Below, piece by piece: positions 8,940-17,595 of a DNA stretch of 64,000 nt. How positions within the stretch are numbered: position 1 is the first letter of the stretch; each line of letters starts with the position of its first letter. A program made the translations under genes and the position numbers. The DNA is from JBAYDV01 sp041672845. Lineage in GTDB: Bacteria > Bacteroidota > Bacteroidia > Bacteroidales > UBA932. Location: positions 388,751 through 452,750 of the forward strand of contig JBAYYV010000002.1 in NCBI GenBank assembly GCA_041672845.1, in the 5' to 3' direction. Below the pieces are notes generated by a model. It did not search any database. It saw only the letters and a program-made list of their open reading frames with translations, and was not told the origin of the DNA.

Positions 8940-10118
8940 TTATCTAAGCCATTTTTCCGGATTCTGCTTTTCAGTACCTTTCCATAACTGGAAGTGTAAG
9001 ATGCTGTTATTATCATCATCACCTACTATACCTATAGTTTGACCAGTCTTAAGTTTTTGACCAGCTTTAACATATACTTGTTTTAGTTTACAATAGAAAG
9101 TAAAGTATTGACCATGTTGAACTAATATACATTGATTATATCCGGGTATTATTAATACTTTTTTTACGTCACCAGCAAATACGCAGTGTATAGTAGAATT
9201 TTTAGTACAAGAAATATCACAACCATTGTTAAATGGCATTTTTAAATTTTTGAAAACAGGATGATAACTATTGCCAAATTTGCCGACGACTACACCATTT
9301 TTAACTGGCCAAGGTAGTTTGCCTTTGTTTTTGGAAAAATTAGCAGATAATGCGTAATCGATTTTTTTATTTTTTGCACTAGTTTCTTGAGCTTTCTTTA
9401 TGGCTTCAGCCAATAATCGTTTAATCTCTTGATTTAATTTCCTGACTTCTTTTTTCTTCTGAGCTAACTGTTTTTTTATCTTTCTTTCTTTACGTTTTAG
9501 ATAATTGATGGTCTGTTGTTCTTGTTTTTGTTCATTAGTCAGATGAATATATTCTTTCTGTTTCTGATTTTTAGAAATTACAGAAGCTTTATAGAGATTT
9601 TTTAATTGATTCTTTTCTGTATCTAATTGAGTTCTAGTCTTTCTAATTTTATCTGCCTGAGTTTTAACAGATTTAGATAAGTTTTTTAGATAATTCCATC
9701 TTCTATATCCTTGTCCTATGTTTTCACTAGAAATAAGATACATAAACCAAACTCTAGTATCTCTATTCTTATATGAATTTAATATTAGTTTCTTATAATA
9801 AGCTTCCAGAGTATCTAATCTAGAACTTAATCTAGTGATATTTTTATTATGTACGAAGATTTGATTATTATAATCGTTTATTTCAGATTGAATTTCTCTA
9901 AGCAGAATTTTTCTAGTAGATATTTTCTTTTGAGTAAGAGTTAAAGAATTAATAGAACGAAGTTTCTTAGCTTTGGTTTTACTTAACTGTAAGTCAATTG
10001 ATTTTATTTCTTTTTCAAGATTTTCTTTTTTCGCTTTTTTAGAATGAATATTCTGTCCATTTACAGTAATTGTAGAAAGACCTATTAAAATGATTAATAT
10101 TATTCTATAAAATTTCAA
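8940..10118 (-). CDS. EnvC-like murein hydrolase activator, degenerate LytM/M23 domain
   Basis: Secreted 392-residue protein: a signal peptide to about residue 21 (ending VNG), a long Lys/Glu/Gln-rich coiled coil at ~25-250, and a LytM (M23) domain at ~275-392. The metal-binding HxxxD site of active enzymes is altered: NNGCDI stands where HKGIDI is usual, and the terminal pair reads LHFQLW. The architecture therefore fits an EnvC/NlpD-type activator of amidases at the division septum and not a working endopeptidase. Downstream of the TPR gene by 26 bp in the same transcription unit. Confidence 0.88.
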   Translation of the reverse strand: MKFYRIILIILIGLSTITVNGQNIHSKKAKKENLEKEIKSIDLQLSKTKAKKLRSINSLTLTQKKISTRKILLREIQSEINDYNNQIFVHNKNITRLSSRLDTLEAYYKKLILNSYKNRDTRVWFMYLISSENIGQGYRRWNYLKNLSKSVKTQADKIRKTRTQLDTEKNQLKNLYKASVISKNQKQKEYIHLTNEQKQEQQTINYLKRKERKIKKQLAQKKKEVRKLNQEIKRLLAEAIKKAQETSAKNKKIDYALSANFSKNKGKLPWPVKNGVVVGKFGNSYHPVFKNLKMPFNNGCDISCTKNSTIHCVFAGDVKKVLIIPGYNQCILVQHGQYFTFYCKLKQVYVKAGQKLKTGQTIGIVGDDDNNSILHFQLWKGTEKQNPEKWLR

Positions 10119-10144
10119 TCTTTTATCAGTTTAAAGAGCTAAAA

Positions 10145-11866
10145 TTATTTATTATTCAAAAGTTTCTTACACCTATTTAACTTTTCTTTTATTCCGAGAT
10201 TAGGATCTTTTATATTAGCTTTATCCCAATAAATAAAAGCCAAATCATAATCTTTTAATGCATAAAGAACATCACCATAATGATTTAAAATATTGGCATT
10301 TTCATTTCCGCCATATAACATAGCATGTTTAAAAGTTTGACGTGCTTCTTCGTATTGTTTTAATCTATATAATATCCAACCATAAGTATCTAAATAGGTA
10401 GGGTTATCAGGTTCTTCAAGAACAGTAATTTTACTCATACGATATGCTTTTTTTAATTGTCTATGATCTAGACAAAGGAAATAGGCATAGTTATTTAAAA
10501 CTGTCACATATTTTGGATTTATCTTTAAAGCTTTATTATAATATTTATATGATTTAGATTTTTTATTTATTTGATGATAAATATCGCCTAAAGAAGCATA
10601 GGTAGCTAACAACATTTTATTCTTATCATCTTTAGTATAGTTTTTAGATGTTAAAAGGCTTATCATTTTTTCATAATTAATAATAGCATTATTATAATTT
10701 TCTGCTTGCCAGTATGATATAGATAATATTTGTAATAAATCCATATCATTAGGGAATCGTTCTAAAGCTTTTTTAGAATAAGTAATGGTTTCTTCCCAGT
10801 TTTGTAAATAATATAATAAACCTATGAAATCTAGATGAGATTGATAATTTTCAGGATTATTTTTTAAATTTCTTAAATATAATGTTATGCCCGCTTTAAG
10901 CTGTCCTGCCTGAAGATAATAAGAACCACATGTCGATAATGTCGTACTATCATTTGGATGAGTAGTTAAATAATTTATTATCATAGTATCTACCTGAGGT
11001 TTGAAAACAGGTAAAAATTCAGGTTTTATTACTATGTCAGTAAGATAAGTAGCTTTTAACCCGGGATCCATATTGTGATCCTTTAAATAAATATTAATAT
11101 TTGTGAAATAATCTGAGTATTTTCTTTTATGTCTATATATTTCGGCTAATTCTAGATTAGCAGGAGCAAATGTTGATTGGATTTTTAAAGCTTCTTGATA
11201 AGAATTAACAGCTAAAGAATCTTTTCTTAGTGATTTATACAGTTCTCCTAACATAAATAATACTCTAGGAGTAGGATACGATTTAGATAATAATATTAAC
11301 TGTTTAGAAGCTCTAGTATTATCTCCTTCCATTCTTAATATTTCAAATCTTATATTTTCAGTTTGCTCATTTTTCCCTACTTGTTTTTCTAATTTATCAA
11401 GTACTTCTTCTGCTTTATCAAATTTACTTAACTGAGCATAATTCTGCATCAAAGGATAATATATATTAGCTTTTTCAGGAAATTTGTTAAGTAATTTGGC
11501 ATAAATATCTGTGGCTGATACTATATTTTTAGCGCTTTCATAGTATTGAGCTAAACGATATTGATACCAGTAGTTATTAGTGTCTTTTTCAGCAGCTATT
11601 TGATAATATTCTTTAGCAGCACTAGAGCTACCAAGATGAAAATATACATTCCCTAAATAGAAATACGCAGCATTGTTCTCTGAATCTGCAGCGATAGCTC
11701 TTAAAAATAAATTCTCAGCTTCTTGGTAATTTTCTATATTATATTGTTTTATACCTTCTAATAGAAAATGAGTTTTAGATGTTTTTTTTTGGGAGTAGGT
11801 TAATTGACTGATTAATAACGAAATAGCTAGTAGAACAGTCAAGCGAAAAATTTTATTTACTCTCAT
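10145..11866 (-). CDS. TPR-repeat protein, exported
   Basis: 573 residues with an N-terminal signal peptide (hydrophobic 8-24, cleavage near TYS) and tetratricopeptide repeats across nearly the whole length, several with the typical W/Y-LG-Y-A-P pattern (for example YYNKALKINPKYVTVLNNYA near 445). TPR solenoids bind partner proteins; no catalytic domain is visible. It sits upstream of the EnvC-like gene in the same orientation, so it may serve in envelope or cell-division assembly, but that is inferred from context only. Confidence 0.85.
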   Translation of the reverse strand: MRVNKIFRLTVLLAISLLISQLTYSQKKTSKTHFLLEGIKQYNIENYQEAENLFLRAIAADSENNAAYFYLGNVYFHLGSSSAAKEYYQIAAEKDTNNYWYQYRLAQYYESAKNIVSATDIYAKLLNKFPEKANIYYPLMQNYAQLSKFDKAEEVLDKLEKQVGKNEQTENIRFEILRMEGDNTRASKQLILLSKSYPTPRVLFMLGELYKSLRKDSLAVNSYQEALKIQSTFAPANLELAEIYRHKRKYSDYFTNINIYLKDHNMDPGLKATYLTDIVIKPEFLPVFKPQVDTMIINYLTTHPNDSTTLSTCGSYYLQAGQLKAGITLYLRNLKNNPENYQSHLDFIGLLYYLQNWEETITYSKKALERFPNDMDLLQILSISYWQAENYNNAIINYEKMISLLTSKNYTKDDKNKMLLATYASLGDIYHQINKKSKSYKYYNKALKINPKYVTVLNNYAYFLCLDHRQLKKAYRMSKITVLEEPDNPTYLDTYGWILYRLKQYEEARQTFKHAMLYGGNENANILNHYGDVLYALKDYDLAFIYWDKANIKDPNLGIKEKLNRCKKLLNNK

Positions 11867-11885
11867 ATTTTTATAATTATTTGCA

Positions 11886-11893
11886 CAAATTTA
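11886..11893 (-). promoter_or_regulatory. -7 promoter box for the TPR/EnvC-like operon
   Basis: Minus strand reads TAAATTTG, 19 nt before the TPR gene's ATG. It diverges from the Kdo transferase box at 11925-11932, 31 bp away. Confidence 0.5.
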
Positions 11894-11924
11894 AATAAAT
11901 TCTATCTAATGTAACAAAATAGCG

Positions 11925-11932
11925 TAAATTTG
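11925..11932 (+). promoter_or_regulatory. -7 promoter box for the Kdo transferase
   Basis: Reads TAAATTTG. It lies 50 nt upstream of the ATG. The leader contains a small inverted repeat (TATCAAT/ATTGATA) around 11944-11963. Confidence 0.45.
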
Positions 11933-11982
11933 TAGGCAATAAATATCAATAATTGATTGATATAGTAAAAATATATTGAATT

Positions 11983-13239
11983 ATGGGTTCATCCTTTATA
12001 CATAAAGCTAAACTTTTTATCTTGGGAAGAAGGAATGTGATAAAAAATATTCGTAAAGATGTTAAGCAAAACCGAGAAGATAAAAAAATAATTTGGATAC
12101 ATTGTGCTTCGGTAGGAGAGTTTGAACAAGCAAGACCTATTATAGAATTAATCAAAAAAGATTATAAAAAGGAATATAAAATTTTTCTAACATTTTTTTC
12201 TCCTTCTGGTTATGAACTCCGTAAAGATTATGATCTAGCTGATTGGATATATTATTTACCAATAGATGGTTTTATTAATGCCCATAGGTTTTTAAGAGTC
12301 GTAAAGCCTGATATAGCTATATTTATCAAATATGAATATTGGTATTATTATTTAACTACATTGAAGCGTAAACATATACCTACTTATATGGTATCTGCTA
12401 CATTTAGACCTTCTCAGATATTTTTTAAAAAGACAGGTGGTCTTTATCGTAAAATGCTTCGAACTTTCAAGACTATTTTTGTACAAGATGAAGTTTCCAA
12501 AAGATTATTAAAAAGGATTAATATCACTAATGTAGTCGTAGCAGGAGATACGAGATTTGATCGTGTATGTAAATTAAGTACTCAGCCTAGAACACCTAAT
12601 AAAATAGTCGAAACTTTTAAAGGAAATAAACTTATTTTCGTAGCGGGGAGTACTTGGGAACAAGATGAATATAATTTAGCAGAAGCTTTAAAAGCATTCC
12701 ATTATTTGCCTAAAGAAAACCAAGGTATAATTTGTGAAGCTAAAGCCATAATAGTTCCTCATGAAGTAACTCCTCAGAGAATAGCCAAGTGTAAAGAAAT
12801 ATTTAGACTTTTTTCTCCTATTCTTTATTCAGAATGTGAAAAAGGGAAAGCTTATACTGATACTCATTTAGATAAAGCACAAATATTAATAGTAGATAAA
12901 GTAGGGTTTTTATCTAGTTTATATCCATATGGATCTTTTGCTTATATAGGTGGAGGTTTCGGTGCAGGAATTCATAATATCTTAGAAGCAGCTACTTATG
13001 GTCGTCCTACTATTTTTGGTCCTAATTATAGAAAATTCCGTGAAGCTAGAGAATTGATAAGATTAGGAGGTGCCTTCTCATATTATTTTCCTACAGATCT
13101 TAGAGCTAAAATAGCAGATTGGTTTATTACTTGCTGTAATGAAGGTAGTGATCTTTCTAAAATTTGTACACAATATATCGAAGATAAAAGAGGTGCTAGT
13201 AAAATTATTGTAAAAGCTATTCTAGAATCTGAGAAATAG
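11983..13239 (+). CDS. waaA: 3-deoxy-D-manno-octulosonic acid (Kdo) transferase, N-terminally short
   Basis: GT-B glycosyltransferase adding Kdo to lipid A precursor at the inner membrane. The conserved HCASVGEFEQARPI segment (acceptor-side Glu at about residue 46) and FIGGGFGAGIHNILEAATYG-like C-terminal donor site are present. Relatives start with about 18 further residues forming a membrane-anchor helix before the KAKL-x-x-GR segment; here ATG encodes MGSSFIHKAKLFILGRR directly, and the in-frame codon at 11977-11979 is TGA. The protein is therefore predicted to lack the usual anchor, or starts upstream by an undetected route. 418 residues. Confidence 0.92.
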   Translation: MGSSFIHKAKLFILGRRNVIKNIRKDVKQNREDKKIIWIHCASVGEFEQARPIIELIKKDYKKEYKIFLTFFSPSGYELRKDYDLADWIYYLPIDGFINAHRFLRVVKPDIAIFIKYEYWYYYLTTLKRKHIPTYMVSATFRPSQIFFKKTGGLYRKMLRTFKTIFVQDEVSKRLLKRINITNVVVAGDTRFDRVCKLSTQPRTPNKIVETFKGNKLIFVAGSTWEQDEYNLAEALKAFHYLPKENQGIICEAKAIIVPHEVTPQRIAKCKEIFRLFSPILYSECEKGKAYTDTHLDKAQILIVDKVGFLSSLYPYGSFAYIGGGFGAGIHNILEAATYGRPTIFGPNYRKFREARELIRLGGAFSYYFPTDLRAKIADWFITCCNEGSDLSKICTQYIEDKRGASKIIVKAILESEK

Positions 13240-13354
13240 TTTAATATTCTAAAGCAGAAATTCTATAATCTGATATCATTTCTAGTATCAGATAAATAAA
13301 TTGAATAATTAGAAATACCCTTTTAAAGGGCTTGTATACTAATATCTATTACTC

Positions 13355-13362
13355 TAATTTTG
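13355..13362 (+). promoter_or_regulatory. -7 promoter box abutting comM (predicted leaderless)
   Basis: Reads TAATTTTG with 6 nt before the ATG at 13369. A GTG at 13366 is the in-frame codon immediately before that ATG. Confidence 0.55.
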
Positions 13363-13368
13363 TGAGTG

Positions 13369-14922
13369 ATGGAAGCGATAATTTGTAGAGTATATTCAGC
13401 ATTATGTAATGGATTAGAGGTAGTAACCGTTTGTGTTGAGATCTCTATTACTCCAGGTGTGGGTATTTATTTAATAGGGTTACCTGACTCTGCAGTCAGA
13501 GAATCTCTGCTAAGGGTGAAATCTGCGTTGGATTTTTATAATTATCGTATTCCTGGTAAAAAAATCATAATAAATTTAGCTCCTGCTGATGTTAAAAAAG
13601 AAGGTTCAGTTTATGACTTATCGATAGCTATAGCAGTATTAATTTCTACAGGACAGATATTAGCTAATAATTTAAATAAGATTATGATAATGGGTGAATT
13701 ATCTTTAGATGGCACATTACGTCCTATGAAAGCAGTTTTACCTATAGCATTATACGCAGAAGCTCAAGGATATAAAGCATGTATTTTTCCTGCAGAATCA
13801 GCACAAGAAGCTGCAGATGTAAAAGATATTAAAATTTATGGGGCAAATAGTTTATCAGAAGTAATAGATATTATTAGAGGGGAAGATTACATTATTAACT
13901 TACTGGCAGAAAGGAATGATGTAAATGAGGGGGATAAATCTATTTGCCTTTATAATTTTAAAGATGTTATTGGTCAGGCTTATGTTAAAAGAGGTTTAGA
14001 AATTGCAGCTTCTGGAAATCATAATTTGCTTATGATAGGACCTCCTGGTTCGGGTAAGAGTTTTATGGCTAAATGTTTACCAGGGATTTTACCGGAATTA
14101 AGCAGAGAAGAAGCTTTGGAGACTTCTAAGATATATTCAGTGGCTGGACTTACTTATGGTAAAAAAGGTCTTATTAAGCAGAGGCCATTTCGTACGCCTC
14201 ATCATACTGCCTCTATGGTTTCATTGACCGGTGGAGGTCTTAATGCTACCCCAGGAGAAATATCATTAGCTCATAACGGAGTCTTGTATTTAGATGAAAT
14301 GTCTCAATATTCTAGAAGCACTCTGGATGTTCTTCGGCAGCCATTAGAAGATGGATATATTTCTATTTCTCGATCTCGATATAAACTGCGATATCCTGCT
14401 TCTTTTATGCTAGTAGGTTCTATGAACCCATGCCCTTGTGGTTATGCAGGAGATGATAGTGGAAAATGTACTTGTACTTCTGCTATGATAAAAAGATATA
14501 TGTCGAAAATATCAGGTCCGTTAATGGATAGAATAGATATAACGATTAGAGTGAAAAGAGTAGATTCTAGTAAATTATTAGAGGCTAGTAAATTTAATAA
14601 AATCAGTAAATTAGAAGAATCTTCTTCAGATATAGCTAAACGAGTAGCCCGTGTAAGAAATATTCAGTTAGAAAGATTTAAAAAGGATAAAATTTTTACG
14701 AATTCTCAGATGAATGCTGAACAACTTTCCTATTATTGCTCACTTGATAATAAAGAACGGAAGTATTTGAATACTATTATGGAAAAGTTCTTTCTTTCAG
14801 CTCGTTCATATAGTAGAATTCTTAAAATATCTAGAACTATTGCTGATATGGAATCTTCTGAAAGAATATCTTTTGGCCATATTTCAGAAGCAGTACAGTT
14901 TAGGTCCCAAGAACTATTATAA
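13369..14922 (+). CDS. comM: YifB/ComM-family Mg-chelatase-like AAA+ ATPase
   Basis: 517-residue AAA+ protein. An N-terminal Lon-protease-like (ChlI) domain covers ~1-170; the ATPase core has Walker A GPPGSGKS near residue 224 and the conserved RPFRTPHHTAS and LYLDEMSQYSR segments, then a four-Cys cluster (CPCGYAG...CTCT) near 350 and a C-terminal Mg-chelatase domain. The family (ComM) is a hexameric helicase that aids branch migration of incoming DNA during transformation. I chose the ATG at 13369; the adjacent GTG at 13366 is an alternative that adds one residue. Confidence 0.92.
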   Translation: MEAIICRVYSALCNGLEVVTVCVEISITPGVGIYLIGLPDSAVRESLLRVKSALDFYNYRIPGKKIIINLAPADVKKEGSVYDLSIAIAVLISTGQILANNLNKIMIMGELSLDGTLRPMKAVLPIALYAEAQGYKACIFPAESAQEAADVKDIKIYGANSLSEVIDIIRGEDYIINLLAERNDVNEGDKSICLYNFKDVIGQAYVKRGLEIAASGNHNLLMIGPPGSGKSFMAKCLPGILPELSREEALETSKIYSVAGLTYGKKGLIKQRPFRTPHHTASMVSLTGGGLNATPGEISLAHNGVLYLDEMSQYSRSTLDVLRQPLEDGYISISRSRYKLRYPASFMLVGSMNPCPCGYAGDDSGKCTCTSAMIKRYMSKISGPLMDRIDITIRVKRVDSSKLLEASKFNKISKLEESSSDIAKRVARVRNIQLERFKKDKIFTNSQMNAEQLSYYCSLDNKERKYLNTIMEKFFLSARSYSRILKISRTIADMESSERISFGHISEAVQFRSQELL

Positions 14923-14937
14923 ATTCCAAGAAATTTT

Positions 14938-14945
14938 TAACTTTG
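14938..14945 (+). promoter_or_regulatory. -7 promoter box abutting tsaE (predicted near-leaderless)
   Basis: Reads TAACTTTG, 7 nt before the tsaE ATG, in the 30-bp gap after comM. Confidence 0.5.
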
Positions 14946-14952
14946 TCTCTTA

Positions 14953-15378
14953 ATGGAAGATATTATTTTCGAATTAAAAGACATTCATAAAGCTGCTAAG
15001 GAATTTAATAAAAATATTAAATCTGAGGATATTATAGCTTTTTATGGTTCTATGGGTGCAGGTAAAACTACATTCATAAAGGCTGTTTGTGATGAATTAG
15101 GAGTAGAGGACATCGTTAATAGCCCTACTTTTACGATAGTGAATGAGTATAGAACTAAAAAAGATATGCCTATTTTTCATTTCGATTTTTACAGAATTAA
15201 AGACTTAAAAGAAGTAGAAGACTTAGGTTTTGAAGATTATTTATACGGTGGAGGTATAAGTCTGATGGAATGGCCAGAAAAAATCGAAGAATTATTACCA
15301 CCAGAGACTTTGAAATTTAAAATCGAAGAGCTTCCAGATTTACGTAGAAAAATATCTAAAATCTTGAATCAAGATTAA
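14953..15378 (+). CDS. tsaE: tRNA threonylcarbamoyladenosine (t6A37) biosynthesis ATPase TsaE
   Basis: Cytosolic P-loop ATPase that resets the TsaB-TsaD complex in formation of t6A at tRNA position 37. The 141 residues include the P-loop GSMGAGKT at 32-39, the SPTFTIVNEY segment near 57, a FHFDFYRI motif near 76 and the LMEWPEK motif near 99, all standard for the family. Another t6A gene of the same pathway, tsaC, is at 25.1 kb. Its own promoter box abuts the start codon. Confidence 0.96.
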   Translation: MEDIIFELKDIHKAAKEFNKNIKSEDIIAFYGSMGAGKTTFIKAVCDELGVEDIVNSPTFTIVNEYRTKKDMPIFHFDFYRIKDLKEVEDLGFEDYLYGGGISLMEWPEKIEELLPPETLKFKIEELPDLRRKISKILNQD

Positions 15379-15438
15379 TAATTAATAGAATATAATTCAT
15401 TATTTCTTAAATTTTATTATTACTATAATTTTAACTAA

Positions 15439-16545
15439 ATGGCAGAATATTTAGACATTAATAAAGCTCTAGAACTTAGAGAAGCAGGCTGTCCTGTTAT
15501 AGATGTTCGCTCGCCTAAGGAGTTTGATCACGCACATATGCCAGGTGCTTATTCTATCCCTTTATTTAATAATGATCAACGATCTGCCGTAGGAATTATT
15601 TTTAAAAAGAAAGGAAGAGTCGCGGCTGTTCAGAAAGGCTTAGAATATGTCGGCCCGAAGATGGCAGATATGACGAAAGAAGCACTTGAAATAACAGAAA
15701 AATTAAGTTTTAAAGTTTCCACAAAAGTTATTTCTAAGGCTGATGTTAATGCTGTCATAGTTTATTGTTGGCGTGGAGGTATGAGATCTGCATCTATGGG
15801 ATGGCTTTTCGAAACTGTAGATATTAAAGTATATTTAATAAGAGGTGGTTATAAGGCTTATAGAAGAGAGGAATTAGAACTTTTTAAAAAGAATTATAAT
15901 CTTACTGTATTAGGGGGATGTACTGGTGCCGGTAAAACTGATTTATTATATGCTTTAGAAAAAGCAGGGGAACAAATTATAGATTTAGAAGGTCTTGCTA
16001 ATCATAGGGGTTCTGCTTTTGGATCAATAGGCCAAGAAAGACAACCTACTTCTGAATATTTCGAACATTTACTTTTCGATAAACTTAGAAAAATGGATAT
16101 CGAAAGAAATATATGGATAGAAGATGAATCTAAAAATGTAGGGAGAGTATTTGTGCCAAATTCTTTTTTTACAAATCTTAGAAATTCAGATGTTATAAAA
16201 ATACAAGTTCCTGAGTCGGTGAGAGCTGCTAGAATTATTAGAGATTATGGATGTTTTGATAAAGAAGCCCTTATTTATTCTATTAAAAAAATTGAAAAAA
16301 GATTAGGTCGAGAGAAATGTTTACAGGCTATAAATTGTTGTAATAATGATGATTATAAAGGTGCGGTAGAGATATGCTTATATTATTACGATAAACTATA
16401 TAATGTATCTATGGATAAAAGAGTTTTAGTTGGTATAAAATTTATTACTTTTGCTATTGATTCCTTGGATATAGAAAGTTTCTTACCTTCTTTAATAGAT
16501 CAAGCACGAGAGATGGAAGGTAGAAAAGGGAGTAAGATAAAATAA
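15439..16545 (+). CDS. selU: tRNA 2-selenouridine synthase
   Basis: Also called MnmH/YbbB. Converts 2-thiouridine at the wobble position of some tRNAs to 2-selenouridine using selenophosphate. The 368 residues comprise an N-terminal rhodanese domain with the catalytic Cys110 in CWRGGMRS and a C-terminal P-loop domain with GGCTGAGKT at 159-167. It directly precedes selD (9 bp), which makes the selenophosphate it consumes. No clean TAnnTTTG box was found upstream; TAATTTTA at 15423-15435 is a near match. Confidence 0.96.
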   Translation: MAEYLDINKALELREAGCPVIDVRSPKEFDHAHMPGAYSIPLFNNDQRSAVGIIFKKKGRVAAVQKGLEYVGPKMADMTKEALEITEKLSFKVSTKVISKADVNAVIVYCWRGGMRSASMGWLFETVDIKVYLIRGGYKAYRREELELFKKNYNLTVLGGCTGAGKTDLLYALEKAGEQIIDLEGLANHRGSAFGSIGQERQPTSEYFEHLLFDKLRKMDIERNIWIEDESKNVGRVFVPNSFFTNLRNSDVIKIQVPESVRAARIIRDYGCFDKEALIYSIKKIEKRLGREKCLQAINCCNNDDYKGAVEICLYYYDKLYNVSMDKRVLVGIKFITFAIDSLDIESFLPSLIDQAREMEGRKGSKIK

Positions 16546-16554
16546 TGAAAATCT

Positions 16555-17592
16555 ATGGCTTCAGATAAATATAAGTTAACGCAGTTTAGTCCAGGTGCTG
16601 GCTGAGGTTGCAAGATAGCTCCTAACAAACTTGAGGAGATTCTTAAGAACAGTGGATCAAATAGGTTATTTGAGAAGCTGCTCGTCGGTAATGATACTAA
16701 AGATGATGCTGCTGTTTATGATATAGGTGGTGGAAAAGGTATTATATCTACTACTGATTTTTTTACACCTATTGTCGATGATCCATATGATTTTGGTAGA
16801 ATCGCTGCTGCCAATGCTTTAAGTGATATTTATGCTATGGGTGGTAAACCTATTATGGCTTTAGCTATTTTAGGATGGCCTATCTCTAAATTACCTGAAA
16901 AAATAGCATCTAAAATAATAGAAGGTGCCAGAAAGGTTTGTGACCAATGTGATATACCATTAGCAGGAGGACATAGTATTGAAAGTTCTGATCCTATTTT
17001 TGGGTTAGCAGTTACAGGTGTAATAGATGTAGAAAAAATAAAAACTAATGATTCAGCTAAAGAAGGTGATATACTTTATTTAACTAAACCTATAGGAACA
17101 GGTCTTGTAAGTACTGCTGAAAAAATGGGTATAGCTAAAGAATCTTCACAAGAAGAAGCTTTAGAAATAATGTGCCAGTTGAATAAACCTGGTTATGATT
17201 TAGCTTATTCGGATGTGGTTTCATCTTTAACAGATGTGACAGGATTTGGTCTTGGAGGTCATTTATTGGAGATGGCTGAAGCTAGTGGATTAAGTGTAAA
17301 TTTATATTACGATAAAATTCCTAAAATAAAGGAAATAGAATATTACCTGAAAAATAAATGTTCCCCAGGAGGAACTAGACGAAATTTTGCCAGCTATGGT
17401 AAAAAAATCGCAATGTCTGAATCGCAGAGAGCTTTAATATGTGATCCTCAGACTTCAGGTGGGCTATTGGTGGCAGCAAAGCCTGATAATGAAAAAACTC
17501 TTAAAGCTATTATGAAAAAATACGGACAGAATTTATATGAAATAGGTGTCTTTAAGAAAAAATCTGAAGGTACTATTATCCGTGTTATCTAA
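16555..17592 (+). CDS. selD: Selenide, water dikinase (selenophosphate synthetase), selenocysteine-containing
   Basis: Makes selenophosphate from selenide and ATP. Translation from the ATG at 16555 gives 345 residues only if the in-frame TGA at 16603-16605 is read as selenocysteine. The context is SPGAGU17GCK20, aligned exactly with E. coli SelD Cys17 and Lys20, the catalytic pair. Downstream, family segments continue uninterrupted: DDAAVYD, STTDFFTPIVDDPYDFGRIAA, YAMGGKPIMA, AGGHSIES, TDVTGFGLGGH, CDPQTSGGLL. A SECIS-like hairpin follows the TGA. Conventional gene-finding would miss the first 94 codons. Neighbours are selU (9 bp upstream) and nadB (3 bp downstream). TGA is used as a true stop in this window (nadB), so it is not reassigned wholesale. 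Confidence 0.94.
16603..16644 (+). promoter_or_regulatory. UGA selenocysteine codon and SECIS-like hairpin
   Basis: The TGA (16603-16605) is followed by a bulged stem: AAGA 16612-16615 pairs with TCTT 16641-16644, then an internal loop (TAG / AT), then CTCCT 16619-16623 pairs with AGGAG 16634-16638, closing a 10-nt loop at 16624-16633. The apical loop begins 18 nt after the UGA, in the range used by bacterial SelB elements. The loop does not show the E. coli-type G-rich apex, so the exact SelB contact is uncertain. Confidence 0.65.
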
Positions 17593-17595
17593 ATT

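Noticed and set aside
13270..13291. Hairpin CTGATA/TATCAG after waaA
   Set aside because: Short AT stem with a 10-nt loop and no T-run; could not be called a terminator.
16837..17592. Short selD starting at the internal ATG at 16837
   Set aside because: It would lack the catalytic residues and the first ~94 codons, all of which are present upstream if TGA at 16603 is read as Sec.
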